From the NCBI GenBank assembly GCA_017649485.1, contig JAGCGS010000005.1, positions 1-47,685 on the forward strand: 47,685 nt of DNA. The letters run 5' to 3'. This document shows positions 33,820 through 42,422 of the stretch, piece after piece. Source of the DNA: Bacteroidaceae bacterium. GTDB lineage: Bacteria; Bacteroidota; Bacteroidia; Bacteroidales; Bacteroidaceae. The notes under the pieces were generated by a model that saw only the letters and a program-made list of their open reading frames with translations, made no database searches and had not been told where the DNA came from. The first letter of the stretch is position 1. Every line of letters begins with the position of its first letter. The position numbers and the translations under genes were made by a program.

Positions 33820-35616
33820 ATGGAAGAACCTGTTATGAGAAAAACGCGCCTGGAACGATTTATCCTTTGGCGCCAACAACATATCAAAGAGCGTCAGTTC
33901 GTGCTAATGCTGAGCTTTTTCGTAGGTGTTGGTTGCGCTTTAGCTGGCTTGTTGCTCAAGATGCTCATAGCTTGGGTACAGTCTATCCTAACAGGCAGCT
34001 TTATTAGCTCAGAAGCGAATTTTCTATATTTGGTTTATCCTGTGATTGGTATTGCCCTCACGGGCTTATTCATCCGTAAAGTCGTAAAGGATGACATCAG
34101 TCATGGGGTGACAAAGATTTTGTATGCCATCTCTCGACGTGAAGGACATATCAAGCAACACAATACTTGGTCGAGCCTAATTGCAAGTTCTATTACCATC
34201 GGTTTCGGCGGTTCGGTAGGTGCTGAGGCTCCTATTGTGCTGACAGGTTCTGCTATTGGCTCACGATTAGGCACGCTGTTCAAGATGCCGCAGAATACAT
34301 TGATGTTGCTGGTTGGCTGTGGTGCCGCAGGTGCCGTAGCTGGAATCTTCAAAGCACCGATAGCTGGCGTTGTATTTACCATCGAGGTAATTATGATTGA
34401 CCTGACGATGAGCTCGCTGTTGCCATTGTTGATAGCATCCGTGACAGCAGCCACGGTGGCGTATCTGACTACAGGTCAGAATGCGATGTTTGAATTTCAT
34501 TTGGATGAGCATTTCGAATTAAGCCGCATACCTTATGTAATTTTGTTAGGCATTTTCTGCGGACTGGTATCATTATATTTCACGAGGGCAATGAATGCAA
34601 CGGAGAATGTATTTGGAAAGATTAACAAGCATTGGCAGAAACTACTTTTGGGTGGCTGTATCTTGAGTGTGCTGATATTCTTATTTCCCCCTCTATATGG
34701 AGAAGGATACGACACGATTACTCTTTTGCTAAACGGTTCGAGCAACGAAGATTGGAATGCTGTAATGAACAACTCTTTGTTCTATGGACATAACAACTGG
34801 TTGATTTTTTTCCTTATTTTGATTGTGCTTACGAAAGTGTTCGCTTCAAGTGCCACGAATGGAGGCGGAGGCTGTGGTGGTGTGTTTGCTCCTTCACTGT
34901 TCTTGGGTTGTATTGCAGGCTTTGTTTTTGCTCACTATAGCAACAGTATTGACTTTACAGGTTACCTTCCTGAAAAGAATTTTGCTCTAATGGGTATGGC
35001 AGGCATTATGAGCGGAGTGATGCACGCCCCACTGACAGGGGTATTCCTGATAGCAGAACTAACAGGTGGATATGACTTGTTCTTACCTTTGCTGATTGTG
35101 TCGGTAAGCGCATATCTGACTATTATCGTTTTTGAACCACATAGTATCTATTCGATGCGACTGGCGAAAAAGGGGGAGCTATTGACACACCATAAAGACA
35201 AAGCGATACTGACGCTGATGAAGACGGAAAATGTGGTGGAGAAAGATTTCAAAACAGTTAGGCCAGAGATGGACATGGGTGAGATGATTGGTGTGATTGC
35301 CACATCGAAACGAAATATTTTCCCAGTAGTGGATGACGCAGGTAAGTTATTGGGCATAGTGCTGTTGGATGATTTGCGAAACATTATGTTTCGACAGGAG
35401 TTGTACCATCGGTTTACGGTAGAGAAGTTGATGACGCTGCCTCCTGGAAGGTTACTGCAAACGGATAGTATGGAGGTAGTGATGCGGAAATTTGATGAAA
35501 CAAATGCTTGGAACCTACCTGTAGTGGAAGAGGATGGTACTTATATTGGTTTTGTGTCGAAATCTAAGGTGTTTAATTCATATAGAGGTTTGTTGCTTAA
35601 TTTAACTGCGGAATGA
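33820..35616 (+). CDS. ClC-family chloride channel/transporter with CBS domains
   Basis: Polytopic ClC protein, moving chloride either passively or in exchange for protons. From ATG 33820 it is 598 residues; a GTG at 33811 overlapping the tsaC stop is also plausible. The selectivity-filter motif GGSVGAEAPIVLTGSAIGS is near residue 135, and GGGGCGGVFAPSLFLG near 350 with the Cl-binding loop. About 10-11 hydrophobic segments follow the normal pattern. The gating Glu of E. coli ClcA (GREGP) is represented by GAEAP. Two CBS domains fill about 455-595 (NVVEKDFKTVRPEMDMGEMI and VEKLMTLPPGRLLQTDSMEV). It overlaps fmt by four bases. Confidence 0.9.
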   Translation: MEEPVMRKTRLERFILWRQQHIKERQFVLMLSFFVGVGCALAGLLLKMLIAWVQSILTGSFISSEANFLYLVYPVIGIALTGLFIRKVVKDDISHGVTKILYAISRREGHIKQHNTWSSLIASSITIGFGGSVGAEAPIVLTGSAIGSRLGTLFKMPQNTLMLLVGCGAAGAVAGIFKAPIAGVVFTIEVIMIDLTMSSLLPLLIASVTAATVAYLTTGQNAMFEFHLDEHFELSRIPYVILLGIFCGLVSLYFTRAMNATENVFGKINKHWQKLLLGGCILSVLIFLFPPLYGEGYDTITLLLNGSSNEDWNAVMNNSLFYGHNNWLIFFLILIVLTKVFASSATNGGGGCGGVFAPSLFLGCIAGFVFAHYSNSIDFTGYLPEKNFALMGMAGIMSGVMHAPLTGVFLIAELTGGYDLFLPLLIVSVSAYLTIIVFEPHSIYSMRLAKKGELLTHHKDKAILTLMKTENVVEKDFKTVRPEMDMGEMIGVIATSKRNIFPVVDDAGKLLGIVLLDDLRNIMFRQELYHRFTVEKLMTLPPGRLLQTDSMEVVMRKFDETNAWNLPVVEEDGTYIGFVSKSKVFNSYRGLLLNLTAE

Positions 35617-36584
35617 AGAAAGAGAGTTTGAGAATCATTTTCATGGGAACTCCAGAATTTGCAGTGGAGTCATTGCGATGCCTTGTGGAGGGTGGATACA
35701 ATGTGGTGGGTGTCATTACAATGCCAGACAAGCCTGCAGGTAGGGGACATAAAATCCAGTTCTCGCCAGTGAAGCAATATGCATTTGAACATAACTTGCC
35801 ATTGCTACAACCTGAGAAACTGAAAGACGAAAAGTTTGTTGAAGCTTTACGGGCATGGAAGGCTGACTTGCAGATTGTAGTGGCATTCAGGATGTTGCCT
35901 GAGGTAGTATGGAATATGCCACGACTGGGAACATTTAACTTACACGCCTCGTTGTTACCTCAGTATCGCGGAGCAGCTCCCATTAACTGGGCTGTGATGA
36001 ATGGAGATACAGAAACTGGAATTACAACTTTTTTCCTAAAGCATGAGATTGACACAGGAGAAGTGATTCAGCAGGTAAAGGTATCCATAGCCGATACCGA
36101 TGATGTGGGTATCATCCATGATAAACTAATGATATTAGGAGGTAAGTTAGTGACAGAAACAGTGGATGCCATCATTGACGGAACAGTGAAGCCTATCCCA
36201 CAGGAGAAGATGACAGTGGTGGGCAAGCTTCATCCGGCTCCAAAGATTTTCAAGGATACTTGTCGCATCGATTGGAGTCAGACTGTAAAGAAGATATATG
36301 ACCATGTTAGAGGCTTATCACCCTACCCTGCTGCCTGGACGGAGTTACACCAGTCTGGAGTGGATGAACCGTTGTTTGTGAAGATTTTCCAGACAGAAAA
36401 GATTGTGAAGCCTCACACCTATCCTATTGGTAGCATCCAGACAGATGGCAAGACATATCTAAATGTAGCTGTAGTAGATGGCTTTGTTGCCATCAAATCA
36501 CTACAACTGCCAGGCAAGAAACGTCTGCAGACAGATGAACTGCTGCGTGGATTCAAAATTACAAATGATTGTTATTTTAAATAG
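35613..36584 (+). CDS. fmt: Methionyl-tRNA formyltransferase
   Basis: Transfers a formyl group from 10-formyl-THF to initiator Met-tRNA. The 323-residue product has MGTPEFAVESL near residues 11-21, the active-site segment NLHASLLPQYRGAAPINWAV near 110 (with the catalytic Asn-His region) and TGITTFFLKHEIDTGEV. The C-terminal tRNA-binding domain starts near 210 and includes GLSPYPAAWT. It overlaps the ClC gene by four bases (ATGA). rpe begins seven bases after it. The placement between a ClC channel and rpe gives no mechanistic hint; it is simply a housekeeping operon. Confidence 0.95.
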   Translation: MKKESLRIIFMGTPEFAVESLRCLVEGGYNVVGVITMPDKPAGRGHKIQFSPVKQYAFEHNLPLLQPEKLKDEKFVEALRAWKADLQIVVAFRMLPEVVWNMPRLGTFNLHASLLPQYRGAAPINWAVMNGDTETGITTFFLKHEIDTGEVIQQVKVSIADTDDVGIIHDKLMILGGKLVTETVDAIIDGTVKPIPQEKMTVVGKLHPAPKIFKDTCRIDWSQTVKKIYDHVRGLSPYPAAWTELHQSGVDEPLFVKIFQTEKIVKPHTYPIGSIQTDGKTYLNVAVVDGFVAIKSLQLPGKKRLQTDELLRGFKITNDCYFK

Positions 36585-36591
36585 TAAATAT

Positions 36592-37242
36592 ATGAAACCT
36601 ATCATCTCTCCTTCTATTTTATCGGCAGACTTCGCCCACTTAGCTGAAGATATAGACACGCTGAACCAGAGCGAAGCTGACTGGATTCACTGTGATATTA
36701 TGGATGGTGTGTTTGTGCCGAATATCTCCTTCGGGTTCCCTGTGCTGAAACATGTAGTAAAGCTGTCAAATAAACCGCTTGACGTACACTTGATGATAGT
36801 GCAACCCGAAAAATTCATTCCTGAGTTGAAAGCCCTTGGAGCATACATCATGAATGTGCATTATGAGGTGTGCACACATCTGCATCGCGTGATTCAACAA
36901 ATCCGTGAGGCGGGGATGGAGCCTGCAGTCACCTTGAACCCATCTACACCAGTGTCTATGTTGAAAGATATTATTAATGATGTATATATGGTACAATTGA
37001 TGGGTGTGAACCCTGGCTTCGGTGGACAAAAGTTTATTGAACATACGGTGGAAAAGACTCGTGAATTGCGAGATTTAATTGACGAGAGCGGTTCACATGC
37101 GCTGATTGAGATAGACGGAGGTGTAAATGTGAATACGGGTGCCAGGCTCATTGAGGCTGGTGCAGATGTTCTTGTGGCTGGCAATGCGGTTTTTTCTGCT
37201 GCTGATCCTATCGCTGCTATTGAAGCATTGAAAAGCTTATAA
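36592..37242 (+). CDS. rpe: Ribulose-phosphate 3-epimerase
   Basis: Interconverts ribulose 5-phosphate and xylulose 5-phosphate in the pentose phosphate pathway. The start is ATG 36592 (MKPIISPSILSADFAHLAED), giving 216 residues; the open frame back to 36478 overlaps fmt in another frame. Metal and catalytic residues are in DWIHCDIMDGVFVPNISFG near 30, HLMIVQPE near 68, VNPGFGGQKF near 140 and IEIDGGVN near 175. The fold is a TIM barrel of normal size. comEC follows after eight bases. Confidence 0.95.
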   Translation: MKPIISPSILSADFAHLAEDIDTLNQSEADWIHCDIMDGVFVPNISFGFPVLKHVVKLSNKPLDVHLMIVQPEKFIPELKALGAYIMNVHYEVCTHLHRVIQQIREAGMEPAVTLNPSTPVSMLKDIINDVYMVQLMGVNPGFGGQKFIEHTVEKTRELRDLIDESGSHALIEIDGGVNVNTGARLIEAGADVLVAGNAVFSAADPIAAIEALKSL

Positions 37243-37250
37243 ATACCACT

Positions 37251-38831
37251 ATGTTGTCAGCTGCTTTTGAACGGCATCCGTCTCTCAGACTTTTGTTACC
37301 ATTGGCAACTGGCATTACGGTTGGATGGTTCATTCCTCTAACTAATGTAGACTGGCTATGGATGCTAATACTGGTTAGTTGGATTGGCTTGTTGGTTGCA
37401 TACCTGTTGGGAGGGCGTAACAAGTGGTTGTTTGGCGTGGCATTGAACATCTGCCTCATGGGATGGGGTTATGTACTTACTTCAAGGCAGTTGGCAAAGA
37501 CTAACTATTCTTTTTCTGATAAAAATGAGTATTTTATGGCTGTGGTCAAAGAGATGCCACAAGAGAAACCGCGCACATATCTATTGCCTTCGGATGTTTT
37601 TTCTCCTTCAAAGCAAACACACCGTTTTTTGTTGTATGTAGCTAAAGACTCTGCCTCGGCAACTATAACAAGTGGTGATACACTGTTGGTACAAGCCCGA
37701 CTTCAAGCACCCAATAACGATGCGATGACTGATGGCTTCGACTATGTGAAGTATTTGAAGCGTAAGGGAGTGACAGGCACAGCTTATGTAGCATCAGGTC
37801 ATTGGCAGCTACAAGGACATGGAGATGATGTAGGGTGGATGCAGCAATTACAGGATTATCGTACTCAGGTGTTGCTCAAGTATCAGCAGTTGGGGTTCGA
37901 AGGCGATGTATTTGCAGTGCTATCCGCCTTAACTACTGGTTTCAAGGAAGATTTGAGTGATGAACTGCGTGAAACTTATTCAGTGGCAGGGGTAAGTCAT
38001 GTGCTTGCATTGTCAGGTTTGCACATCGGGTTAATTTATGGTTTTTTATTGCTCTTGTTCATGCCCTTGTGGAGGCGTGGGACATGGGTCAAGTATCTGT
38101 CTTTGTGCATCATAGTTGTTTCAATTTGGTTTTTTGCTATCTTCACGGGATTATCCACCTCAGTTGTGCGCTCTGCCACAATGTTTAGCATCCATGCTTT
38201 AGCATCATGGGGGGAAGAACGACCTGCATCTTTACATGTGTTAGGCATGACAGCTTTTGGTATGTTACTAATCAAACCATTGTGGCTGTTCGATGCAGGC
38301 TTCCAACTCTCATTTGTAGCGGTTGCATCCATCGTCATCTTGCAACCCAGGTTGTCTGCCATGTTCCCAGAACCTTCTTTATGGGTTATAAGTAAAGTTA
38401 AGGACATCATGACGGTTTCCATCGCAGCTCAAATAGGTACTGCTCCTTTAGTGATTCTATATTTCCACCGTTTCTCTACACATTTCTTGCTTAGTAACTT
38501 GTTAGTGTTGCCTTTGATAACACTGATTATGTATGGAGGGGCATTATTGTTGCTATCAACACCCTTACCAATGATACAGGAATGGGTGGCAAAGGGAGTT
38601 AAAGGATTGATTGAGCTACTTAACGGCATTTTGAATCAAATTACAAGACTGCCCATGGCTTCAATAGATAATTTGTGGACAAATATTATGGAGATAATTA
38701 TCTTTTACGGTTGCGTTTATCTGTTTTTGAGATACTTGAATTTAAGATCAGCTCCGAGAGCCATAAGTGTTTTAAGTGGGGTGTGGCTATTGGTGAGTTG
38801 TCACCTGATTAATACCATTATTCGGCTATAA
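37251..38831 (+). CDS. comEC: ComEC/Rec2-family DNA uptake channel protein
   Basis: Inner-membrane protein of the ComEC family that in naturally competent bacteria conducts single-stranded DNA into the cytoplasm. The 526-residue product begins with several hydrophobic helices and a DUF4131-like extracytoplasmic part (about 60-190), followed by the competence domain with LRETYSVAGVSHVLALSGLH near residue 245 and then about eight helices. The family hallmark SGLHIGLIYGFLLLL is present. The C-terminal metallo-beta-lactamase domain of Bacillus ComEC is absent: the protein ends after the last helix and a short tail. No other competence genes are in the window, so the role in DNA uptake is inferred from family only. 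Confidence 0.9.
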   Translation: MLSAAFERHPSLRLLLPLATGITVGWFIPLTNVDWLWMLILVSWIGLLVAYLLGGRNKWLFGVALNICLMGWGYVLTSRQLAKTNYSFSDKNEYFMAVVKEMPQEKPRTYLLPSDVFSPSKQTHRFLLYVAKDSASATITSGDTLLVQARLQAPNNDAMTDGFDYVKYLKRKGVTGTAYVASGHWQLQGHGDDVGWMQQLQDYRTQVLLKYQQLGFEGDVFAVLSALTTGFKEDLSDELRETYSVAGVSHVLALSGLHIGLIYGFLLLLFMPLWRRGTWVKYLSLCIIVVSIWFFAIFTGLSTSVVRSATMFSIHALASWGEERPASLHVLGMTAFGMLLIKPLWLFDAGFQLSFVAVASIVILQPRLSAMFPEPSLWVISKVKDIMTVSIAAQIGTAPLVILYFHRFSTHFLLSNLLVLPLITLIMYGGALLLLSTPLPMIQEWVAKGVKGLIELLNGILNQITRLPMASIDNLWTNIMEIIIFYGCVYLFLRYLNLRSAPRAISVLSGVWLLVSCHLINTIIRL

Positions 38832-38832
38832 T

Positions 38833-38865
38833 ATTGTGAATAATGAACTTTTTTGTTTATTTTTG
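38833..38865 (+). promoter_or_regulatory. Promoter for nrnA
   Basis: ATTG at 38833-38836, a 21-base spacer, then TATTTTTG at 38858-38865, immediately after the comEC stop. It is 26 bases before the nrnA ATG. The upstream element differs from TTTG at one base. Confidence 0.65.
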
Positions 38866-38891
38866 TCTCCTTAATCAATAATGAAGACATT

Positions 38892-39944
38892 ATGCTAACT
38901 CAAATAATCAACCCTAAGCTTGTAGCAAAATTTACTCAGTGGCAGGACTCTTGTCACAAGTTTGTCATCGTGGCTCACACAAATCCTGATGGTGATGCCA
39001 TTGGATCTTCATTGGCTATGTATCACTATCTAAGATATTTACGCAAGAAGGTCTGTGTGATAGTACCTAATCCTTTTCCCGAATTCTTAAAGTGGTTGCC
39101 TGGAGCTGACTACATCATGCCTTATAATCGTTATGTCTATACGGCAGATAAGATTATAGCTGAAGCCGATGTGATTTGTTGCTTGGATTTTAACAGACTT
39201 AATCGGATAGATGAGATGGGCGAGAAGATTCGCGAATCGAAGGCAAAGAAAATATTGATTGACCATCATCTCGAACCCGAACCTTTTGCAGACATCACGA
39301 TTTCACATCCCGACCAGTCATCTACCTGCGAATTGCTATACCGATTTCTATGCGACTTGGGATATTACTATCGTATGAACACCACAGTGGCGACATGTAT
39401 TTATACGGGTATGATGACTGACACAGGTGGATTTACCTTCAACTCTAATAATCCAGAGATATTCTTTATAGTGAGCATGTTGCTGAGGAAGCATGTAGAT
39501 AAAGATTTGGTGTATCGCAAGGTGAACTATAATTTCTCTGCAAGTAGATTGTTGTTACAAGGACAGGTACTTTCAGGGATGGAGGTGCTACCTGAATATC
39601 ACACAGCTATCTTGACCTTGTCGAAAGCCCAACAACAGGAGTTTCAATATTCCAAGGGAGACAGCGAGGGATTTGTGAATCTTCCACTGCAAATCAAGGA
39701 TGTGATTTTTACTTGTTTCCTGAGAGAGGATACAGAGAAAGAGATGGTGAAGGTATCGCTACGCTCTATAGGTGAGTTCCCTTGTCAAGTGGTGGCAAAT
39801 GAATTTAATGGCGGGGGACATAAAAATGCGTCAGGAGGTGAACTGCCTGGCATGAGCGTGGAGATGGCGACAGAAAAGTTTAAAGAGGTACTCAAAAAAT
39901 ACAAAGATCAGCTTGAAGAATGCTTCAATCAGCACCCTAAGTAA
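38892..39944 (+). CDS. nrnA: DHH/DHHA1 phosphoesterase (NrnA-like oligoribonuclease / pAp phosphatase)
   Basis: Degrades short RNA oligomers and pAp; family members may also act on cyclic dinucleotides. From ATG 38892 (MLTQIINPKLVAKFTQWQDS) the product is 350 residues; the upstream frame to 38853 crosses the promoter. DHH motifs are VAHTNPDGDAIGSSLAMYHY near residue 30, CLDFNRLNR near 95 and ILIDHHLEPEPF near 120. The DHHA1 C-terminal motif is NEFNGGGHKNASGGELPG near residue 315. It is transcribed alone; the following gene starts 95 bases later with its own promoter. Confidence 0.9.
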   Translation: MLTQIINPKLVAKFTQWQDSCHKFVIVAHTNPDGDAIGSSLAMYHYLRYLRKKVCVIVPNPFPEFLKWLPGADYIMPYNRYVYTADKIIAEADVICCLDFNRLNRIDEMGEKIRESKAKKILIDHHLEPEPFADITISHPDQSSTCELLYRFLCDLGYYYRMNTTVATCIYTGMMTDTGGFTFNSNNPEIFFIVSMLLRKHVDKDLVYRKVNYNFSASRLLLQGQVLSGMEVLPEYHTAILTLSKAQQQEFQYSKGDSEGFVNLPLQIKDVIFTCFLREDTEKEMVKVSLRSIGEFPCQVVANEFNGGGHKNASGGELPGMSVEMATEKFKEVLKKYKDQLEECFNQHPK

Positions 39945-39983
39945 CTAAATAAGGTTAAAAGTTATGCGCTTTCAGGCCTTAAG

Positions 39984-40015
39984 TTCGTTCATTCGGACTA
40001 AATGACCTATTTTTG
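39984..40015 (+). promoter_or_regulatory. Promoter for the DUF4827-glmM pair
   Basis: TTCG at 39984-39987, a 20-base spacer and TATTTTTG at 40008-40015. The -7 element is exact, the -33 element a three-of-four match. It is 24 bases before the next ATG. Confidence 0.6.
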
Positions 40016-40039
40016 CAGAAAATAATTTGAAGATAGAAG

Positions 40040-40660
40040 ATGAAGAAACTGGTTATATGTTTTGTGGGCATGATTTTGGCCTGTATAGCTTTCAACGCTT
40101 GCTCTGACAATGTTACTTATGCAGAGTTGTTAGATGACGAGAAGAAAGCCATCAGTAATTTTATTAAGGATCATAACATCAAGGTTATTACGCAAAAAGA
40201 ATTTCAGGATGCGGGATGTGTGACTGATGTGACCAGGAATGAGTTTGTACAGACCACCAGTGGCGTTTATATGCAGATAATTGATAAGGGATCCACTAAC
40301 TTGGGTGACACGATTCGCAATAATGATATGGTATTGGTGCGCTATGCGGAATACAGACTTGAGAAGGATAGTGCAGAGCATTTAGTAATGAGCAATTTTG
40401 ATGTATCACAAATCTCTCAGGTGGACATTTTCCGTTATCAGAAATCAGGAACTAGCGCATCTGGAATCTTCAGTTCTGGTATGATGTATTATGTGTATCA
40501 GAACCAAACAGTTCCTCAGGGATGGCTGATCCCATTCAATTATGTGCGTGACGGAGCTCGAGTAAAACTAATTGTGCCTTCGAAGATGGGACATGAAACC
40601 GCGATGAGCTCTGTTAAGGCTTATTATTACGACATTCATAAATTCCAATTATTCCGATAA
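40040..40660 (+). CDS. DUF4827 domain-containing lipoprotein
   Basis: Membrane-anchored periplasmic protein of 206 residues. The N-terminus MKKLVICFVGMILACIAFNA is a lipoprotein signal peptide, with the lipobox FNAC and Cys21 as the modified residue. The rest (about 25-206) matches DUF4827, a Bacteroidota family with an FKBP-like fold by my recollection; it contains GVYMQIIDKGSTNLGDTIRN and NNDMVLVRYAEYRLEKDSAE, similar to FKBP-type isomerases, then QGWLIPFNYVRDGARVKLIV. Catalytic isomerase residues cannot be confirmed by eye. It is three bases before glmM and shares a promoter with it, which suggests an envelope role. Confidence 0.85.
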   Translation: MKKLVICFVGMILACIAFNACSDNVTYAELLDDEKKAISNFIKDHNIKVITQKEFQDAGCVTDVTRNEFVQTTSGVYMQIIDKGSTNLGDTIRNNDMVLVRYAEYRLEKDSAEHLVMSNFDVSQISQVDIFRYQKSGTSASGIFSSGMMYYVYQNQTVPQGWLIPFNYVRDGARVKLIVPSKMGHETAMSSVKAYYYDIHKFQLFR

Positions 40661-40663
40661 ATT

Positions 40664-42049
40664 ATGACTTTGATCAAATCTATTTCAGGCATCCGTGGAA
40701 CTATTGGCGGAGGCACTGGCAAAGGACTTACTCCCTTAGATATTGTAAAGTTTACTTCTGCTTATGCTACACTGATTCGTAGAACTTGTACAGTGAAGAA
40801 CAATAAGATAGTTGTGGGTCGTGATGCCCGCATCTCTGGTCCTATGGTGCGTAACGTTGTGGTTGGCACACTGATGGGTATGGGTTGGGATGTGGTGGAC
40901 ATCGACCTGGCTACTACTCCTACTACAGAACTGGCAGTGACAATGGAGGGTGCCAGTGGTGGAATTATCCTAACAGCATCACATAACCCAAAACAGTGGA
41001 ATGCATTGAAACTATTAAATGAAAAAGGTGAATTCCTGAATAAAGATGAGGGTAATGAAGTACTGCGCATTGCTGAAGCAGAAGACTTTAACTATGCCGA
41101 GGTGGATAAGCTGGGCTCATACCGGAAAGATTTGTCTTATAACCAGAAACATATTGATGCTGTACTGGCTTTGCCTCTGGTAGATGTGGATGCCATTCGA
41201 AAAGCTAACTTCCGTGTGGCTATAGATACGGTAAACTCTGTGGGTGGAGTGATTTTGCCAGAGTTGCTGAAACAATTAGGAGTAGAGACGGTAACAGGTC
41301 TTTACACAGAACCTACTGGTGACTTCCAACATAATCCCGAGCCATTGGAGAAGAATCTTGGGGATATCATGAAACTGATGAAGAAGGGGCAGCATGATGT
41401 GGCTTTCGTGGTGGATCCTGATGTTGACCGCCTGGCGATGATTTGTGAAAATGGCAAGATGTATGGTGAAGAATATACATTAGTTACTGTGGCTGATTAT
41501 GTGCTAAAACATACACCAGGCAATACGGTTTCTAACCTCAGCTCAACGCGCGCTCTACGTGATGTGACGCGCAAGTATGGCATGCAGTATTACGCTTCTG
41601 CCGTTGGCGAGGTGAATGTTACAACTAAGATGAAAGAGGTAGGTGCAGTTATTGGTGGTGAAGGCAATGGTGGCGTGATTTATCCTGCCATTCATTATGG
41701 AAGAGACGCTTTGGTGGGCATCGCCTTACTCCTGAGCCATATCGCTCATGAAGGAAAAAAGCTGAGCGAGTTACGTGACACTTATCCATCTTATTACATG
41801 GCAAAGAACCGCATCGACTTAAAGCCAGACACTGATGTGCCAGCTATCTTGGCTAAAGTAAAGGAATTGTATCAGAAGGAGGAAATCAACGATATCGATG
41901 GCGTAAAGATAGACTTTGCCGATGCTTGGGTGCACTTGCGTAGCAGTAATACCGAACCAATCATCAGAGTATATAGCGAAGCAAGCTCTCCAGAAAAGGC
42001 AGAGATCATTGGTCAGAGAGTGATGTCTGTGGTAATGGAGCTGATTTGA
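40664..42049 (+). CDS. glmM: Phosphoglucosamine mutase-type phosphohexomutase
   Basis: Member of the alpha-D-phosphohexomutase family; most likely interconverts glucosamine 6-phosphate and 1-phosphate for peptidoglycan and LPS precursors, though a broader phosphomannomutase role is possible. The 461-residue protein has the phosphoserine loop LTASHNPKQWNALK with Ser106, the Mg-binding loop VDPDVDRLAM, the sugar-binding loop GEGNGGVIY and the phosphate-binding RSSNTEPIIRVYSE near the C-terminus. All four domains are present. It is followed by a perfect terminator, so the DUF4827-glmM unit ends here. Confidence 0.9.
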   Translation: MTLIKSISGIRGTIGGGTGKGLTPLDIVKFTSAYATLIRRTCTVKNNKIVVGRDARISGPMVRNVVVGTLMGMGWDVVDIDLATTPTTELAVTMEGASGGIILTASHNPKQWNALKLLNEKGEFLNKDEGNEVLRIAEAEDFNYAEVDKLGSYRKDLSYNQKHIDAVLALPLVDVDAIRKANFRVAIDTVNSVGGVILPELLKQLGVETVTGLYTEPTGDFQHNPEPLEKNLGDIMKLMKKGQHDVAFVVDPDVDRLAMICENGKMYGEEYTLVTVADYVLKHTPGNTVSNLSSTRALRDVTRKYGMQYYASAVGEVNVTTKMKEVGAVIGGEGNGGVIYPAIHYGRDALVGIALLLSHIAHEGKKLSELRDTYPSYYMAKNRIDLKPDTDVPAILAKVKELYQKEEINDIDGVKIDFADAWVHLRSSNTEPIIRVYSEASSPEKAEIIGQRVMSVVMELI

Positions 42050-42077
42050 AGATCTTAGTTTTCCAATACTACCTTAT

Positions 42078-42109
42078 TATAGCGTTGCTAAGGCAACGCT
42101 ATATTTTTT
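42078..42109 (+). terminator. Intrinsic terminator after glmM
   Basis: TATAGCGTTGC (42078-42088) and GCAACGCTATA (42093-42103) form a perfect 11-base stem with a TAAG loop, followed by six T. It begins 28 bases after the glmM stop. Confidence 0.92.
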
Positions 42110-42153
42110 GCAAAAAACTTCTGTGTCTTGAAGCTGAAGACAACACTGGCAAA

Positions 42154-42379
42154 ACTGTCCTAAATTTCCCCTATTTTGCTGCTTCGAAATAGCTCCGAGC
42201 GGAAGGCTCATTTAGTTCAAGCAAAAGGGGCATCCGCTCGGAGTAAACAGCCCTTTTACCAGAACTAATTGCAGCTTTCCCTTCAAGCAAAAAAAAGACT
42301 GTCCTAAATGTCGCTTTTTCTACTATTGAGCATAGATAGTCAAACGAGAGGGAAGTTTGAAATAACCAAACTTCCCTCT
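42154..42379. repeat. Intergenic cluster of direct and inverted repeats
   Basis: Within the 373-base gap between glmM and mlaF lie several repeats. Direct repeats are ACTGTCCTAAAT at 42154-42165 and 42298-42309, and TTCAAGCAAAA at 42216-42226 and 42282-42292. An inverted repeat CTCCGAGCGGA (42193-42203) / TCCGCTCGGAG (42233-42243) has a 29-base loop. A second, AGAGGGAAGTTTG (42347-42359) / CAAACTTCCCTCT (42367-42379), is a perfect 13-base stem with a 7-base loop. None is followed by a long T-run in either direction, except that A8 at 42289-42296 reads as T8 on the minus strand. No convincing gene is present. It may be a degraded mobile element, an interspersed palindromic repeat or a structured RNA. 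Confidence 0.7.
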
Positions 42380-42422
42380 TGGAATAACCCAACTGACACT
42401 TTGCTATTTGCAAACTATCATC

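Noticed and set aside
42171-42413. 80-residue open frame on the minus strand in the glmM-mlaF gap
   Set aside because: It runs straight through the repeat stems, has no promoter or family features, and its composition follows the repeats; more likely a chance frame in a repetitive element.
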